From RBG-16-49-21 sp040768125 (lineage in GTDB: Bacteria; Spirochaetota; UBA4802; UBA5550): a stretch of 64,000 bases of DNA. The DNA lies in NCBI GenBank assembly GCA_040768125.1, contig JAXGNG010000004.1, forward strand, positions 310,001 through 374,000, written 5' to 3'. The notes beneath the pieces were generated by a model that saw nothing but the letters and a program-made list of their open reading frames with translations, did not search any database and was not told the DNA's origin. The translations under genes and the position numbers were made by a program. Below, piece after piece: positions 9,214-18,093 of the stretch. The stretch's first letter is position 1; every line of letters starts with the position of its first letter.

Positions 9214-10181
9214 GTATACGCCACCTCCCGGTCAAAAAGAAATCCTTGGCGTGTCCCCCGGCGGCGGAATTCATCCTCGATGGCCTTGATGGCCGTGCCC
9301 TTGCGGAGGCTCCAGAGGGGGGCGATCAGGGTCTCTTCGTCGCGGTCCCCCAGGAGGCGATGGATTACGAGGTCGGGGGAAACGCGCTCGAGGAAATCGC
9401 AGACAAGCGAGGCGTATTCTTTAAGGGAGAGGGGGACCATCCTTCCGTCGCGGTGCCACTCTTCGAGGGGAGTCCCCCGTATCACGTGGAGATGGTGGAG
9501 CTTCAGGCCGCTGAGCTCCATGGACCGGATAGAGAGCGCGGTATCCATAATGTCGTGCCAGGTTTCCCCGGGAATACCCAGGATGAGGTGGGCGCATACG
9601 GGAATTCCACGCGCGGCCGCCCGCCGCACGGCGTCAGTCGTGTCGGCATGCGCATGCCCCCTCATCAGGAGTTCGAGGCTCCGATCATGGGCGCTCTGCA
9701 TGCCGATCTCGAGCCAGAGCTCGAAGCCCGGACGTCGGTACGACGCGATGAGGTCGAGGACGTCATCGGGAAGGCAGTCGGGCCTTGTGCCGATCATCAG
9801 GCCCATCATGCCGGGGGATGAAAGGGCCGTGTCATAAAGGTTTTTCAGGACATCGCGGGGAGCGTGCGTGTTGGTGTAGGCCTGGAAATAGGCGATGTAA
9901 CCCGTGCCGGGTCCCGATCGCTTGAAGTTCTTTTTTGTCGCCTCGACCTGTTCTTCCAGGCTGACCGCGGCGGCCGTGCCGGGTGATGCGGAGCCGTCCA
10001 CGGAGCAGAAAAGGCATCCCTGCCTGCCGGGGCGGTCTTCACGATTCGGGCATGAAAGGCCCGCGTTGATCGGTATTTTCAGTATCCGCCGGCCATAGGT
10101 CCGCAGGAGGTGATCACCGAAGGAGCGGTAAGGTTTCCCGGCGAACTCTGCCGGCTCAGAGGGATCTCTCCCGCGTGTCAT
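9210..10181 (-). CDS. Radical SAM protein, YhcC/TIGR01212 family
   Basis: The Cys motif region (CPNREDRPGRQGCLFCSV) is that of the TIGR01212/YhcC radical SAM family, with a long spacer between the first Cys and the Cys-x-x-Cys pair. GYIAYFQAYTNTHAP, GTRPDCLPD and LWLEIGMQSAHD are further family landmarks. The biochemical role of this family is not firmly established, though the coupling to mnmA here hints at tRNA or sulfur metabolism. The frame is open from 10229; the ATG at 10181 gives the usual length (323 residues), yet it still overlaps the end of the amidase gene by 26 bases. No strong ribosome site is seen, so coupled translation is likely. Confidence 0.85.
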   Translation of the reverse strand: MTRGRDPSEPAEFAGKPYRSFGDHLLRTYGRRILKIPINAGLSCPNREDRPGRQGCLFCSVDGSASPGTAAAVSLEEQVEATKKNFKRSGPGTGYIAYFQAYTNTHAPRDVLKNLYDTALSSPGMMGLMIGTRPDCLPDDVLDLIASYRRPGFELWLEIGMQSAHDRSLELLMRGHAHADTTDAVRRAAARGIPVCAHLILGIPGETWHDIMDTALSIRSMELSGLKLHHLHVIRGTPLEEWHRDGRMVPLSLKEYASLVCDFLERVSPDLVIHRLLGDRDEETLIAPLWSLRKGTAIKAIEDEFRRRGTRQGFLFDREVAYT

Positions 10182-11904
10182 TCGCGAAATGGGAGTTTTT
10201 AAGATACTGCTGATTCTGGTACCTGTCATGGTTGAGGACCACGCTGTTGACCCTTCGAACGCCCACGACGTTCAGTTTCTTGTTCAACTGAACGACGTAG
10301 ATTCCCGGCGTAAAAGAAACATGTTTGGATCTGGTTACCCAGCGTGTCATCCTCTTTTTATGTTTTTTGGAGTAATAGCGCTCCCTTTTTTTGTAGAAGG
10401 TGCGCGCGTTTTTAAATGAGTTCACAAGGCGTTCATGGGTATTCCCGTCCGCCTCCAGGGCGAGACGCACCGCGCTGTCTAGACTCTGGCCCGGTTCGAG
10501 GGGGAACAACACGCTCCGGTTGATCGGCGCCCTGGGAACGATTGGATTGAATGATGCGATGGCCCGGGAGGAACGGTCCGCCGAGGTCCGTTTTCTCGTC
10601 CTGCCTGGCAGTTCCCGTGAAATGCCACCATGGAGGGTGGAGAAGATGGGGCCCCTCTGGAGCGACCGGCGCGCGAGACGGAAGCAGTACCTCGCCTTGC
10701 GGTAATTTTTCTTTTTTTTGTAGATAAGGCCTTTGCGGTGGTAGCTGTTATAGCGGGCGAGGCTGCTGCGGACGGAGCTGAAGTAGCGGGTGTGCTCCCG
10801 GTATTTTGAACCGGAATACTTTTTCTCCATCTCGTGTATTACCCTGATGCCGCCGCCGACGTCTCCTGATTTTATGTAATAGACGGCAAGTCGGGCGAGC
10901 TTCAGGAGCTCGAGCCTGTCAGCTGATGGCTCCCCGGTTTTGCGCACCCTGGAGCCTGAAATATCGACGCCGAATATCTCTTCAACGGTCTCAAGGAGGG
11001 CCAGGTACTGCGCTTCGACCATCGTGCCGATATGTTCGGGATCACTGAGTTTCTTTTCCTCATCAGGGTTCGAAATGAATCCCGATTCATAGATTATTGA
11101 AACTGGGAAATCGACGAAATAGCAGAACCTGCTGTCTCCCACGGCGCCGTGGTCCCAGCTATTAGCCTTCAAACCCCGTTTTTCAAGCATGTTCTTCAAC
11201 TTGAGGGCGTACTTCATCGAAAAGCCGCTCGCGTCCAGCTTGTTGTAGAGGGTGAGGAAACCCTGGTAGGTGTCCTTAACGTAACGAAGGATTTTCCATC
11301 CGTGGGCGTTCCTTGTGATATGGATCCCCGGAAGATTCACCAGGCCGTCGGCCTTGTGGACCACGGATATGTTGTTAAGATGCTGCGCGATGATGATGAA
11401 GGCGCCGGCCCTGTTGGCGAGATCGACCGTTACGGGAAAGGGAATGTCACGGTAGCTGTCGCTTTTTCCCCTGAGAACGTCCATGAAATCGTCGGTGGAG
11501 CGCACCTCGATATGCCTGTTCTTTTCCAGAAGCTCGTACATTTTTCTCGAGAATTTAATCGAGTACCATTCTTCGGGAAGGCCGGTACAGCTCAGCCGCC
11601 CCGTGGCGGCCCCGCCCTGCCATCGGCCGTCGGAAAGTTTCCCGTGGGCCGGGTCGAAGAAGACGGTGAGCTTTCCTCCCTTTTCGATGTTTTCGTAGAG
11701 ATATCCGTAGGTCTGGTCTATCTGCTCCGTGATTTTTACGATGGCGTCGCGCTTGGCCTTGTTTTTTTCAGCGTTTATGATTTTATTGATGAGGGCGGGC
11801 TGCTGCGGTTTGTTCTGCGACGGTAATTCCGAAGAAGATACAATGGGCGCGGAGGTGAAAAGCAGTAGGCTTGTGGCGAGGGACGCTGTTTTCAGGTACT
11901 TCAT
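10156..11904 (-). CDS. N-acetylmuramoyl-L-alanine amidase (Amidase_3 type), exported
   Basis: Peptidoglycan amidase of 582 residues with an N-terminal signal peptide (MKYLKTASLATSLLLFTSAP). The zinc-dependent amidase signatures are present: VFFDPAHGK at the first metal ligand, AQHLNNIS for the His ligand and IIYESGFISNPDEEK for the catalytic Glu region. The catalytic domain fills roughly residues 70-330. The C-terminal 250 residues are basic and rich in Arg, Lys, Ser and Tyr, with no domain I recognise; they may bind the wall. The ATG at 11904 is chosen over 11979 because the signal peptide begins there and GGAGAGAG precedes it. A sigma70-like promoter lies about 95 bases upstream. It heads the operon with YhcC-type, mnmA and MBL genes. 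Confidence 0.85.
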   Translation of the reverse strand: MKYLKTASLATSLLLFTSAPIVSSSELPSQNKPQQPALINKIINAEKNKAKRDAIVKITEQIDQTYGYLYENIEKGGKLTVFFDPAHGKLSDGRWQGGAATGRLSCTGLPEEWYSIKFSRKMYELLEKNRHIEVRSTDDFMDVLRGKSDSYRDIPFPVTVDLANRAGAFIIIAQHLNNISVVHKADGLVNLPGIHITRNAHGWKILRYVKDTYQGFLTLYNKLDASGFSMKYALKLKNMLEKRGLKANSWDHGAVGDSRFCYFVDFPVSIIYESGFISNPDEEKKLSDPEHIGTMVEAQYLALLETVEEIFGVDISGSRVRKTGEPSADRLELLKLARLAVYYIKSGDVGGGIRVIHEMEKKYSGSKYREHTRYFSSVRSSLARYNSYHRKGLIYKKKKNYRKARYCFRLARRSLQRGPIFSTLHGGISRELPGRTRKRTSADRSSRAIASFNPIVPRAPINRSVLFPLEPGQSLDSAVRLALEADGNTHERLVNSFKNARTFYKKRERYYSKKHKKRMTRWVTRSKHVSFTPGIYVVQLNKKLNVVGVRRVNSVVLNHDRYQNQQYLKNSHFANDTRERSL

Positions 11905-12006
11905 CGGGGCAGGCTCTCTCCGTATGGTTTTCGAAAGCGGGGATCCTTGCGCAATATTCCCTCTGCAAAGGAATGACACGCCCGCAGGGAGTCATTTTAC
12001 CCGCTT

Positions 12007-12035
12007 ATCATATTCTCAATATCGAATTATTTCAA
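12007..12035 (-). promoter_or_regulatory. Sigma70-type promoter for the amidase operon
   Basis: On the minus strand TTGAAA (12035-12030) and TATGAT (12012-12007) are separated by 17 bases, giving a leader of about 95 bases before the amidase ATG. Confidence 0.6.
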
Positions 12036-12078
12036 GAAAATATTTTGTTTTTATTCGGAAGACGGGGAAATTTATGTC

Positions 12079-12107
12079 TTGTATTTTGAGGTGTGCCGGT
12101 ATAGGTT
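12079..12107 (+). promoter_or_regulatory. Possible promoter for the PilZ gene
   Basis: TTGTAT (12079-12084), a 17-base spacer and TAGGTT (12102-12107). It is weaker than the divergent amidase promoter. Transcription would begin about 25 bases before the PilZ ATG at 12138. Confidence 0.35.
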
Positions 12108-12137
12108 ATGTCATTCCCCGAGGCGGAGGGTACTCCG

Positions 12138-12704
12138 ATGAAACAGAAATATATCCAGTACCAGAAGCTGTCCGACGAGATCAAGGGCGAGATAACCCGC
12201 TACCATGAGTCGGTACGTCCCGGGAAGAAGGGACCGGCATTCGACGAGTCAATGGTGGAATGGTTCAACCAGAAATTCGACGAGTGGCTTATCACGCGAT
12301 TCACCCCCCCTGGTCAATCAAGCAGGAGAAAGCACTTCAGGCTTGATGTTGAGGTCCCCATAAGGATAATCGACACCCTGATAGAATCGACGAGCAACGA
12401 CCATGACGCCATGGATTTCGTGGGGAGGATCGTCAACATAAGCAGGGGGGGGCTCTACTTCAAATACCGGACGCCCATCGAGATTTCGTCAATAATAAAG
12501 GTGGTGATCGATCTCGAAGGCATGGCTGAACCCAAGGACAGCCTCGAGGCGCTTGCTATGGTAGTGAGATCTGACAGGCTCGATGAAAATTCGTACGGCA
12601 TCGGGATCATGTTCAGCAGTATCTACGGGGAAAACAAGGAACTGCTGGATCTTTTTATCCTGAAGAACCTGTCGTACTATATCTACCAGGATGCCGAGGC
12701 CTAG
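12138..12704 (+). CDS. PilZ domain protein
   Basis: Probable c-di-GMP receptor of 188 residues. The PilZ signature is visible: SRRKHFRLDVEVPIRI supplies the Arg-rich entry motif, and VNISRGGLYF supplies the second motif (usually D/NxSxxG). The first 65 residues are a helical, charged region without a clear domain. The ATG at 12138 is preceded by GGCGGAGGG; the in-frame ATG at 12108 is not. The gene stands alone, divergent from the amidase operon. What it controls is not shown, but motility or envelope functions are usual for this family. Confidence 0.82.
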   Translation: MKQKYIQYQKLSDEIKGEITRYHESVRPGKKGPAFDESMVEWFNQKFDEWLITRFTPPGQSSRRKHFRLDVEVPIRIIDTLIESTSNDHDAMDFVGRIVNISRGGLYFKYRTPIEISSIIKVVIDLEGMAEPKDSLEALAMVVRSDRLDENSYGIGIMFSSIYGENKELLDLFILKNLSYYIYQDAEA

Positions 12705-12730
12705 AACGAAACAGGCGGGCCAGGGTTCTT

Positions 12731-13225
12731 TCAGGGTTCAAGGGACGCGTTTTTAAGATACTTTCGAATATTATCCCTCGTGACATCATAATAGTAAATG
12801 TCATATCTTGCGTGTTCAATTTCCGTTCTTTTCAGCATGCCGTTGCTTTCTATCAGGCGAAGGATGGCCGCCCGGGTGTTCCTTGTGACGGGTATGTTCT
12901 CGGCGCAAAGGGAGCGCTCCATGGTCACGCGCGATCTGAGCGCTCCCTTTCTCGAGAGGCTCTCCTCGTTATTCCCGGAACCCCGGGGGATCACGATCAC
13001 TACGCGGTGGAGACGGTTGCCGATAAATCCCTCGGTGAGATAACGCCGATCGATGTCGATCGATTCGATGGGGATGTCCGGAATGCCATTGTCCGGGGGA
13101 CGGGCGGTGGTGCCGCCGTCACTGACGCAGGCCTGGGGCAGCATCAGGAGAGAGCAGAGCAGGGCGAGGGCGCTGAGTGAAAAGGCGGCACTCCTGGTGA
13201 CAGTGGCGAGGGGAACCTGTTTCAT
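12731..13225 (-). CDS. Small lipoprotein of unknown function (pair member B)
   Basis: Protein of 164 residues with an N-terminal hydrophobic stretch ending in LPQAC, a plausible lipoprotein cleavage site. I recognise no known domain. The core GFIGNRLHRVVIVIPRGSG resembles the core of the gene just upstream (GFLSDHCYRAIIVVEADPGS), and both end with an aromatic strand (IYYYD here, VFNYFDD there), so the two look like diverged paralogues. The frame is open from 13300, but the ATG at 13225 has GGAG at the right distance and follows the upstream stop within a few bases. It is the last gene of the TPR/lipoprotein group and converges on the PilZ gene. Confidence 0.65.
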   Translation of the reverse strand: MKQVPLATVTRSAAFSLSALALLCSLLMLPQACVSDGGTTARPPDNGIPDIPIESIDIDRRYLTEGFIGNRLHRVVIVIPRGSGNNEESLSRKGALRSRVTMERSLCAENIPVTRNTRAAILRLIESNGMLKRTEIEHARYDIYYYDVTRDNIRKYLKNASLEP

Positions 13226-13226
13226 G

Positions 13227-13709
13227 TCATTCTCCTGGTGAAGAGGTAATAGCGGCAACCCTGTTTTTAAGTCCGGCCCCGCGGAATTCATAGCCGACAA
13301 CCGATGAGTGGTTATCGTCGAAATAATTAAAGACGATCCGTCCCCGCCCCAGCGCGCGCCCCAGCGCCCCGATCAATCTCTCACGGTAGAGCGCCGCGTC
13401 GAAGTCCGAAGCCCTCCTGTTTATGGAGCCGTCCTGTATCGCCGTTTCCATGGCGTCGTTCGCCAGGTGCGCCAGGGCCATGCGGTGAAGGTAAGAACGA
13501 TCTCCGGCCTTACGAGACGAACTTTCCCGCATCGCGACAAGGCCGCGTGAGCCGGGATCGGCCTCGACCACGATGATGGCACGGTAGCAGTGATCGGAGA
13601 GGAATCCCCGGGCCGTGATATCCGGCGCGTTTTTCAGTGATGGCCTGCAGCCGGCCATGGCGAGCGCGGCATACATCGACAGTAAGATGAGCGTGGAAAA
13701 ACGTTTCAT
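13227..13709 (-). CDS. Small lipoprotein of unknown function (pair member A)
   Basis: Protein of 160 residues beginning with a signal peptide and a good lipobox (ALAMAGC). I recognise no known domain. It shares a core strand pattern with the next gene downstream (GFxxxxxxRxxIVxxxxGS) and an SSRKA/LSRKG stretch after it. It lies between the large TPR gene upstream (14 bases away) and its paralogue. The operon context suggests an envelope complex in which TPR proteins act as scaffolds for the lipoproteins; that is an inference. Confidence 0.65.
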   Translation of the reverse strand: MKRFSTLILLSMYAALAMAGCRPSLKNAPDITARGFLSDHCYRAIIVVEADPGSRGLVAMRESSSRKAGDRSYLHRMALAHLANDAMETAIQDGSINRRASDFDAALYRERLIGALGRALGRGRIVFNYFDDNHSSVVGYEFRGAGLKNRVAAITSSPGE

Positions 13710-13723
13710 GACACACCGTGCAC

Positions 13724-16054
13724 TCAGTTTTTTTTCAGGGCATCGATGATGCTCCGGATCTCGGCGGCCCTGGGGTAATCGGGTTTTATCGAAAGGAGCG
13801 TCTCGAAGTGACGCACCGCTTTTTCCCTGTCGGGCAGCTTGCGGTAATAGATCATGCCGATTTCCTCATGGGCTTCAGGACGCGAAGAGTTGATGGAAAG
13901 CGATTTTTCCAGGGAGCGTACCGCCTCGGCGTACCTTCCCGCGTCACGGTAGGCGATCCCGAGGGAAAAATGCGTTTCCGCGTCCATCGGCTTGATCCGC
14001 AGGGCCTGGTTGTATTCCCCGATGGCTTTGTCGTATTGCTTCGATTCCCGGTAGGCGTTTGCCAGGTTGTGATGCGCCTGGAACGAATCCGGGTTGCGGC
14101 TAACGGCCTTGCCGTAGAGGGCGATGGCCTCGTCGTACAATCCGCGCCGGGAGTATATGGCCCCCAGGTTGATATAGGACTTGATGTCCCCGGGGTTGAT
14201 CTCGATGGCCCGGCTGTAGCTTTCAATTGCCCGGCTTTCATTTTTCATCGCCTCGTGGGCCCGCCCCATTTCATAATAAGGCGCGTGATCATCCTTCCTG
14301 ATCTGCGAGGCACGCTCGTACAATTCGATGGCCTTTGGATATTCCCCCCTTATCGAGTGAACGAGTCCGAGATTGAAGAAGGCCTGGTAGTATTCGGGAT
14401 CGAGGGTGATGGTCTCTCCGTAGTACCGTACGGCAGCGGTATAATTTTTGAGCTCGTGGTTCGTTTCCCCCATCTTGAAGCAAGTGTCGGGATTCCGGGG
14501 ACGCCGCTCGTAGTCCTTCGTGAAGTATTCCAGGGCCTTGCGGAAGTCCCGGCCCTCAAAGTAGCAATCGCCCAGGTTGTAGTAGGCGCGGTCAAGGTCC
14601 GGGTCCTGCTCAATGGATTTCTTGAAGTCGGCGATGGCTTTGCTTCTCTGTTTCTGGTGGAAATTGGCCAGGCCACGGGCGTAGTATGCCTTGGGGAAGT
14701 GCGGTTTCGCGCCTATGGCTTTTGTGAAAGCCCCGGCTGCGGGGGCGTATTCCTTTTTCAGGTACAGGACAAGGCCCAGGTGGTAATGCGCCTCGGCGTG
14801 TGAGGGGTTTGCCGTCACCGCCTTCCGGTAGGCCTCCGCCGCAGGGTCGTTCATTTTCCTGCTCTGGTAGATCCTGCCGAGCCAGTACAGGGAATGGTCG
14901 TCACGTCCATCGGATTCGACGGCCCTGCGGTACGCCTCGATGGCGCCGTCGTAATCGCGCTCTTTTCTCCTGCGGTCCCCCAGGGCCCTCCAATCAGTGC
15001 CCCGGGTTTCCTTTTTTACGGCGTCGTCAACGTCACCCCGGGTATCGCCCCGGGATGCGGTCCCGTCGGAGGCGCCTTCGTCGCCACCGGTAGCGCGATC
15101 ACCGGTGCCTCTTTTCAGCGAGGCGACGGCGTCATCGTATTTTTTTCGGAGATCGCCGTCCCTGCTGTTGTACTCAAGGGCGCGTCGGTAGTTCTTCACG
15201 GCACCTTCGCGGTCACCGCGCTCCATGAGCAAGTCCCCCAGGAGGGCCGCCGCAAGGTGGTCGCCGGGATCCGCGGCGAGGGCCTTTTCGAGGGACTCGA
15301 TGGCGCGGTCTTTTTCCCCGAGACCGCGCAGCGCAAGGGCGCGTCCCCGGTGGTACCTTCCCCGGGTGGGGTCGAGCCTGATCGCGTCGTCGAAATTGCC
15401 GAGTGCATCGCGGTAGCGTCGCGTCCGCAGGTGGAGGTTGCCCAGGTTGTAATGGCCCTCGGGATCAGCGGGGTTCGCCCGGATGCCCTCCTCGAGGATT
15501 TTTCGCGCCCCTTCGATGTCGCCCTTCCGGAGCTTCTGGCGCGCCATGTTGCGGTAACTCTCCTGGTCCCTCGGGGCCACCTTCTTCGCCTTCAGGTACT
15601 CGCCGAGGGCCCTGCGCGTTTTCTCCTGCTCGTCGTAGACGTTGCCGAGGAGGTTGTAGGAGGAGGGGAGCGAGGGCCTTCCCTTCTTTGCCTTTTCGAA
15701 GGTCTCGATGGCGCGGTCGTAGTCTCCCTTCAGGGCATAGGCATGGCCCAACTCGTTGAGCGCCTCGTAACTCGAAGGGTCAACTGCCAGGGCCTTCCGG
15801 TAGGCGGCAATGGCCCTGTCGATATCGCCCAGGGACTTGTGGAGCGATCCGATCTGCAGAAGCGCATGGATGTCCGAGGGGTTCGCCTCCAGTACCTTTT
15901 CATACGCCGCGATCTGGAGGATGCGGCGATCCTCAATCCTGTCCGGTGTAGAGTTTCTCACGAGAGTGACGGTGAGGAGAACGGCACCGATGATACCGAG
16001 GATTACCAGGGCCCCGATGAGATAATATTTTCTTCTGTCGTTATAATAGCGCAT
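13724..16054 (-). CDS. Large TPR-repeat protein, membrane anchored
   Basis: Protein of 776 residues with one N-terminal membrane helix (about 12-31, YYLIGALVILGIIGAVLLTV) and the rest almost wholly TPR repeats. About seven repeats run to residue 310, then comes a low-complexity linker of about 40 residues rich in Gly, Asp, Thr and Arg, then about twelve more repeats to the C-terminus. Typical repeat phrases are AYYNLGDCYFEGRDFRKALEYF and SYINLGAIYSRRGLYDEAIALY-like units. TPR arrays bind partner proteins; this one most likely faces the periplasm. It is followed within 15 bases by the two small lipoprotein genes and preceded by a smaller TPR gene. Confidence 0.88.
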   Translation of the reverse strand: MRYYNDRRKYYLIGALVILGIIGAVLLTVTLVRNSTPDRIEDRRILQIAAYEKVLEANPSDIHALLQIGSLHKSLGDIDRAIAAYRKALAVDPSSYEALNELGHAYALKGDYDRAIETFEKAKKGRPSLPSSYNLLGNVYDEQEKTRRALGEYLKAKKVAPRDQESYRNMARQKLRKGDIEGARKILEEGIRANPADPEGHYNLGNLHLRTRRYRDALGNFDDAIRLDPTRGRYHRGRALALRGLGEKDRAIESLEKALAADPGDHLAAALLGDLLMERGDREGAVKNYRRALEYNSRDGDLRKKYDDAVASLKRGTGDRATGGDEGASDGTASRGDTRGDVDDAVKKETRGTDWRALGDRRRKERDYDGAIEAYRRAVESDGRDDHSLYWLGRIYQSRKMNDPAAEAYRKAVTANPSHAEAHYHLGLVLYLKKEYAPAAGAFTKAIGAKPHFPKAYYARGLANFHQKQRSKAIADFKKSIEQDPDLDRAYYNLGDCYFEGRDFRKALEYFTKDYERRPRNPDTCFKMGETNHELKNYTAAVRYYGETITLDPEYYQAFFNLGLVHSIRGEYPKAIELYERASQIRKDDHAPYYEMGRAHEAMKNESRAIESYSRAIEINPGDIKSYINLGAIYSRRGLYDEAIALYGKAVSRNPDSFQAHHNLANAYRESKQYDKAIGEYNQALRIKPMDAETHFSLGIAYRDAGRYAEAVRSLEKSLSINSSRPEAHEEIGMIYYRKLPDREKAVRHFETLLSIKPDYPRAAEIRSIIDALKKN

Positions 16055-16063
16055 GGTACACCC

Positions 16064-16825
16064 CTAGAGGTCGTCGTCCAGGTAGATTTCCTCCAGCTTG
16101 CGCCGGGTTTTCTTTGTTTCGTGACCCGCCTGCCTGTCCGTGACGTCGTGGACGGTCTTTTCGAGGGTAACTCCCCCGAGCAGAAGGGCCTCTTCGACGG
16201 TCATGTCGCTTCCCGGCGGCGGGATGACGAAACCGGGGTCCCTGAGGAGTTCGATGGCGCGCCGTATCCTGTCATACTGCGGGTCATCGGCGGCGACGGC
16301 CAGGTAGCGCTCCCAGCTTTCGATGGCGGACTCTTTGTCGCGAAGAAGCATCAGGCTGGTGAGGCCCGCGTGATAGCGAGCGAATCGCAACGATCCGTCG
16401 ACCTCGATCGCCCTGTTGAAATACTCGAGGGCCTTCGGGCCGTCCTTGAGATAGTAGTAGACCTGGCCCATCCTGAAATAGTTTGCCCCCAGGGCGGGGT
16501 CGATTTCGATGCTTTTACGGTAGAGATCCAGGGCGCCGGAATAGCGCTTCTTGATCAGGAAAATATCTCCGAGGTAGGAATGGGCAAGGGCGTTTGATGG
16601 CTCGGATTCGATAACACGGAGGAGAAGTGTCTCGGCCATGTCGAATTTTTTTTCAAAGAAATAGGCCGTAGCCCGTTCGAAATCACCGGTTGGTCCGCTC
16701 CATGCCGCAGCACTGCCCAGAAAAAGCGCTATGACAGTGAATAATGCCCGGTAACGTGGATGGATCCCCTTTGTTCTTTCCTCTTTCAAAACTCGGCCCC
16801 GGTGATATGGTAATACCCTTCGCAT
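16064..16825 (-). CDS. TPR-repeat protein with signal peptide
   Basis: Protein of 253 residues. After a basic start comes a hydrophobic signal segment (RALFTVIALFLGSAAAW). Four to five TPR units follow (YFFEKKFDMAETLLLRVIE, AHSYLGDIFLIKKRYSGALDLY and so on). The last 80 residues are not TPR and end in an acidic YLDDDL. The stop is 9 bases before the start of the large TPR gene, so they are co-transcribed. The start is uncertain: the ATG at 16825 has only a close GAAGG upstream. Export to the periplasm is likely. Confidence 0.75.
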   Translation of the reverse strand: MRRVLPYHRGRVLKEERTKGIHPRYRALFTVIALFLGSAAAWSGPTGDFERATAYFFEKKFDMAETLLLRVIESEPSNALAHSYLGDIFLIKKRYSGALDLYRKSIEIDPALGANYFRMGQVYYYLKDGPKALEYFNRAIEVDGSLRFARYHAGLTSLMLLRDKESAIESWERYLAVAADDPQYDRIRRAIELLRDPGFVIPPPGSDMTVEEALLLGGVTLEKTVHDVTDRQAGHETKKTRRKLEEIYLDDDL

Positions 16826-16880
16826 GCCTTCAGAATAAGGTTGCCCATCAGATTGGACAACCGAAAATGAAAAAGTGCCA

Positions 16881-17357
16881 CTATTTTTTTCTTTTTTTCC
16901 CGGTTTCCGCGTCGATGCCCAGGTATTCGAGGGTGATATTCGCCTCTCGTATCATCTCCTCGGCCAGGGGATCATGGTAGGGGGCGGCGCATACGATTTT
17001 TCGGATCCCCGCGTTGATGATCATCTTCGTGCAGATCGAACAGGGCTGGTGGGTGATGTAGATCGTCGCGCCGTTGATTGAAACGCCGTGAAAGGCCGCC
17101 TGGATGATGGCGTTCTGTTCGGCGTGGAGACCCCTGCAGAGCTCGTGCCGTTCCCCCGAGGGGACGTTGTACTTCGTCCTGAGGCAGGTCTCCGGGGTGC
17201 AGTGGGAGATGTTCGTCGGGGCGCCGTTGTACCCGGTGGAGAGTATGCGCTTTTCCTTGACGATGATGGCCCCGACGCTCCGCCGTATGCAGGTGGATCG
17301 GGTCGACACGTCCTCGGCAATCTTCATGAAGTAGCTGTCCCAGTCCGGTCGTGTCAT
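16881..17357 (-). CDS. dCMP deaminase family protein (ComEB type)
   Basis: Zinc deaminase of 158 residues that converts dCMP to dUMP for thymidylate supply. The zinc site is plain: HAEQNAI (His ligand and proton-shuttling Glu) and PCSICTK (two Cys ligands). The inserted segment CTPETCLRTKYNVPSGERHELCRG with extra Cys residues is typical of dCMP deaminases and absent from cytidine deaminases. It begins MTRPDWDSYFM as usual for the family. Its start overlaps the stop of the upstream membrane protein gene by four bases. Confidence 0.93.
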   Translation of the reverse strand: MTRPDWDSYFMKIAEDVSTRSTCIRRSVGAIIVKEKRILSTGYNGAPTNISHCTPETCLRTKYNVPSGERHELCRGLHAEQNAIIQAAFHGVSINGATIYITHQPCSICTKMIINAGIRKIVCAAPYHDPLAEEMIREANITLEYLGIDAETGKKRKK

Positions 17358-17974
17358 GGTTCAGAAACCTCGAAATTGAACTTCAGGCTCGTTCCCGGGG
17401 CCCGTTCGGCCCTGAGTGAGACCGTCGCGGTGAGGGGGAGATGGGGCCTGACGAACTGCACCAGGGATTTTCTCGGCGTCACCACGGCCCCGGGATTGCC
17501 GCGGGCGAAGTCGTCGAGTTCCCGTCTCTCGACGAGAATCCTTCTCACGTCGATTTCCCCGGGGGCAAGGCGTAGGGCCGGGAGGCCCGGCGCGATCTCG
17601 CGCGAAAGAACGGGCGTCGAGCCGTGGGAGATGACGATTTCACCCATGCCACCCCTGAAGGCGATGGCGGCGGTGTCCCTGACGGGCCGTGTTGTCAGTG
17701 AAAAGATGATGTCCCCGGTTTCCTTTTCGCGGGTCATGGAAAAACGAAAGGAGCAGTTGTTGTAATTGAACGAAGATGAGCGGTACCCGTCGTCAGTCTC
17801 GCGGCCCGACATGAAAATGTAGAGGAGGATAATGGCCACGATGTTCAGCACGAAGAGAAGGGCGGTGATTCGCCTTTTTTTCGTCTTCTGACGGGCCTTT
17901 TCCTCCGGGCGGTATCGCCGAAGGGCCTGTTCTGCCGGGGAATCCCCTCCCGGTTGTATCGTGTAGCTGGACAT
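17354..17974 (-). CDS. Unrecognised single-pass membrane protein
   Basis: Protein of 206 residues with a charged, Arg/Lys-rich cytoplasmic N-terminus (1-36), one membrane helix (ITALLFVLNIVAIILLYIF, about 37-55) and a beta-rich extracytoplasmic domain of about 150 residues. I know no family for it. The external domain alternates short strands (IIFSLTTRPV, GEIVISHGST, TATVSLRAE) like an immunoglobulin-like or adhesion fold; that is only an impression. It overlaps the dCMP deaminase start by four bases, which suggests co-expression but not a shared task. Confidence 0.6.
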   Translation of the reverse strand: MSSYTIQPGGDSPAEQALRRYRPEEKARQKTKKRRITALLFVLNIVAIILLYIFMSGRETDDGYRSSSFNYNNCSFRFSMTREKETGDIIFSLTTRPVRDTAAIAFRGGMGEIVISHGSTPVLSREIAPGLPALRLAPGEIDVRRILVERRELDDFARGNPGAVVTPRKSLVQFVRPHLPLTATVSLRAERAPGTSLKFNFEVSEP

Positions 17975-18093
17975 TGCATGTATCCGATCGGATTAGTTTC
18001 AGCGAGTAAAAAAACGCATTGCCAATGGATACATGCGCGTTCGGACGGTGTCAACAACTTATTGGGATGGCGCTGCGGGATGCGCGCGCGGCG

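Noticed and set aside
14894..16597. A 567-codon open frame on the + strand
   Set aside because: It is antisense to the two TPR genes, has no ribosome site, and its composition follows from the regular TPR codons of the true genes.
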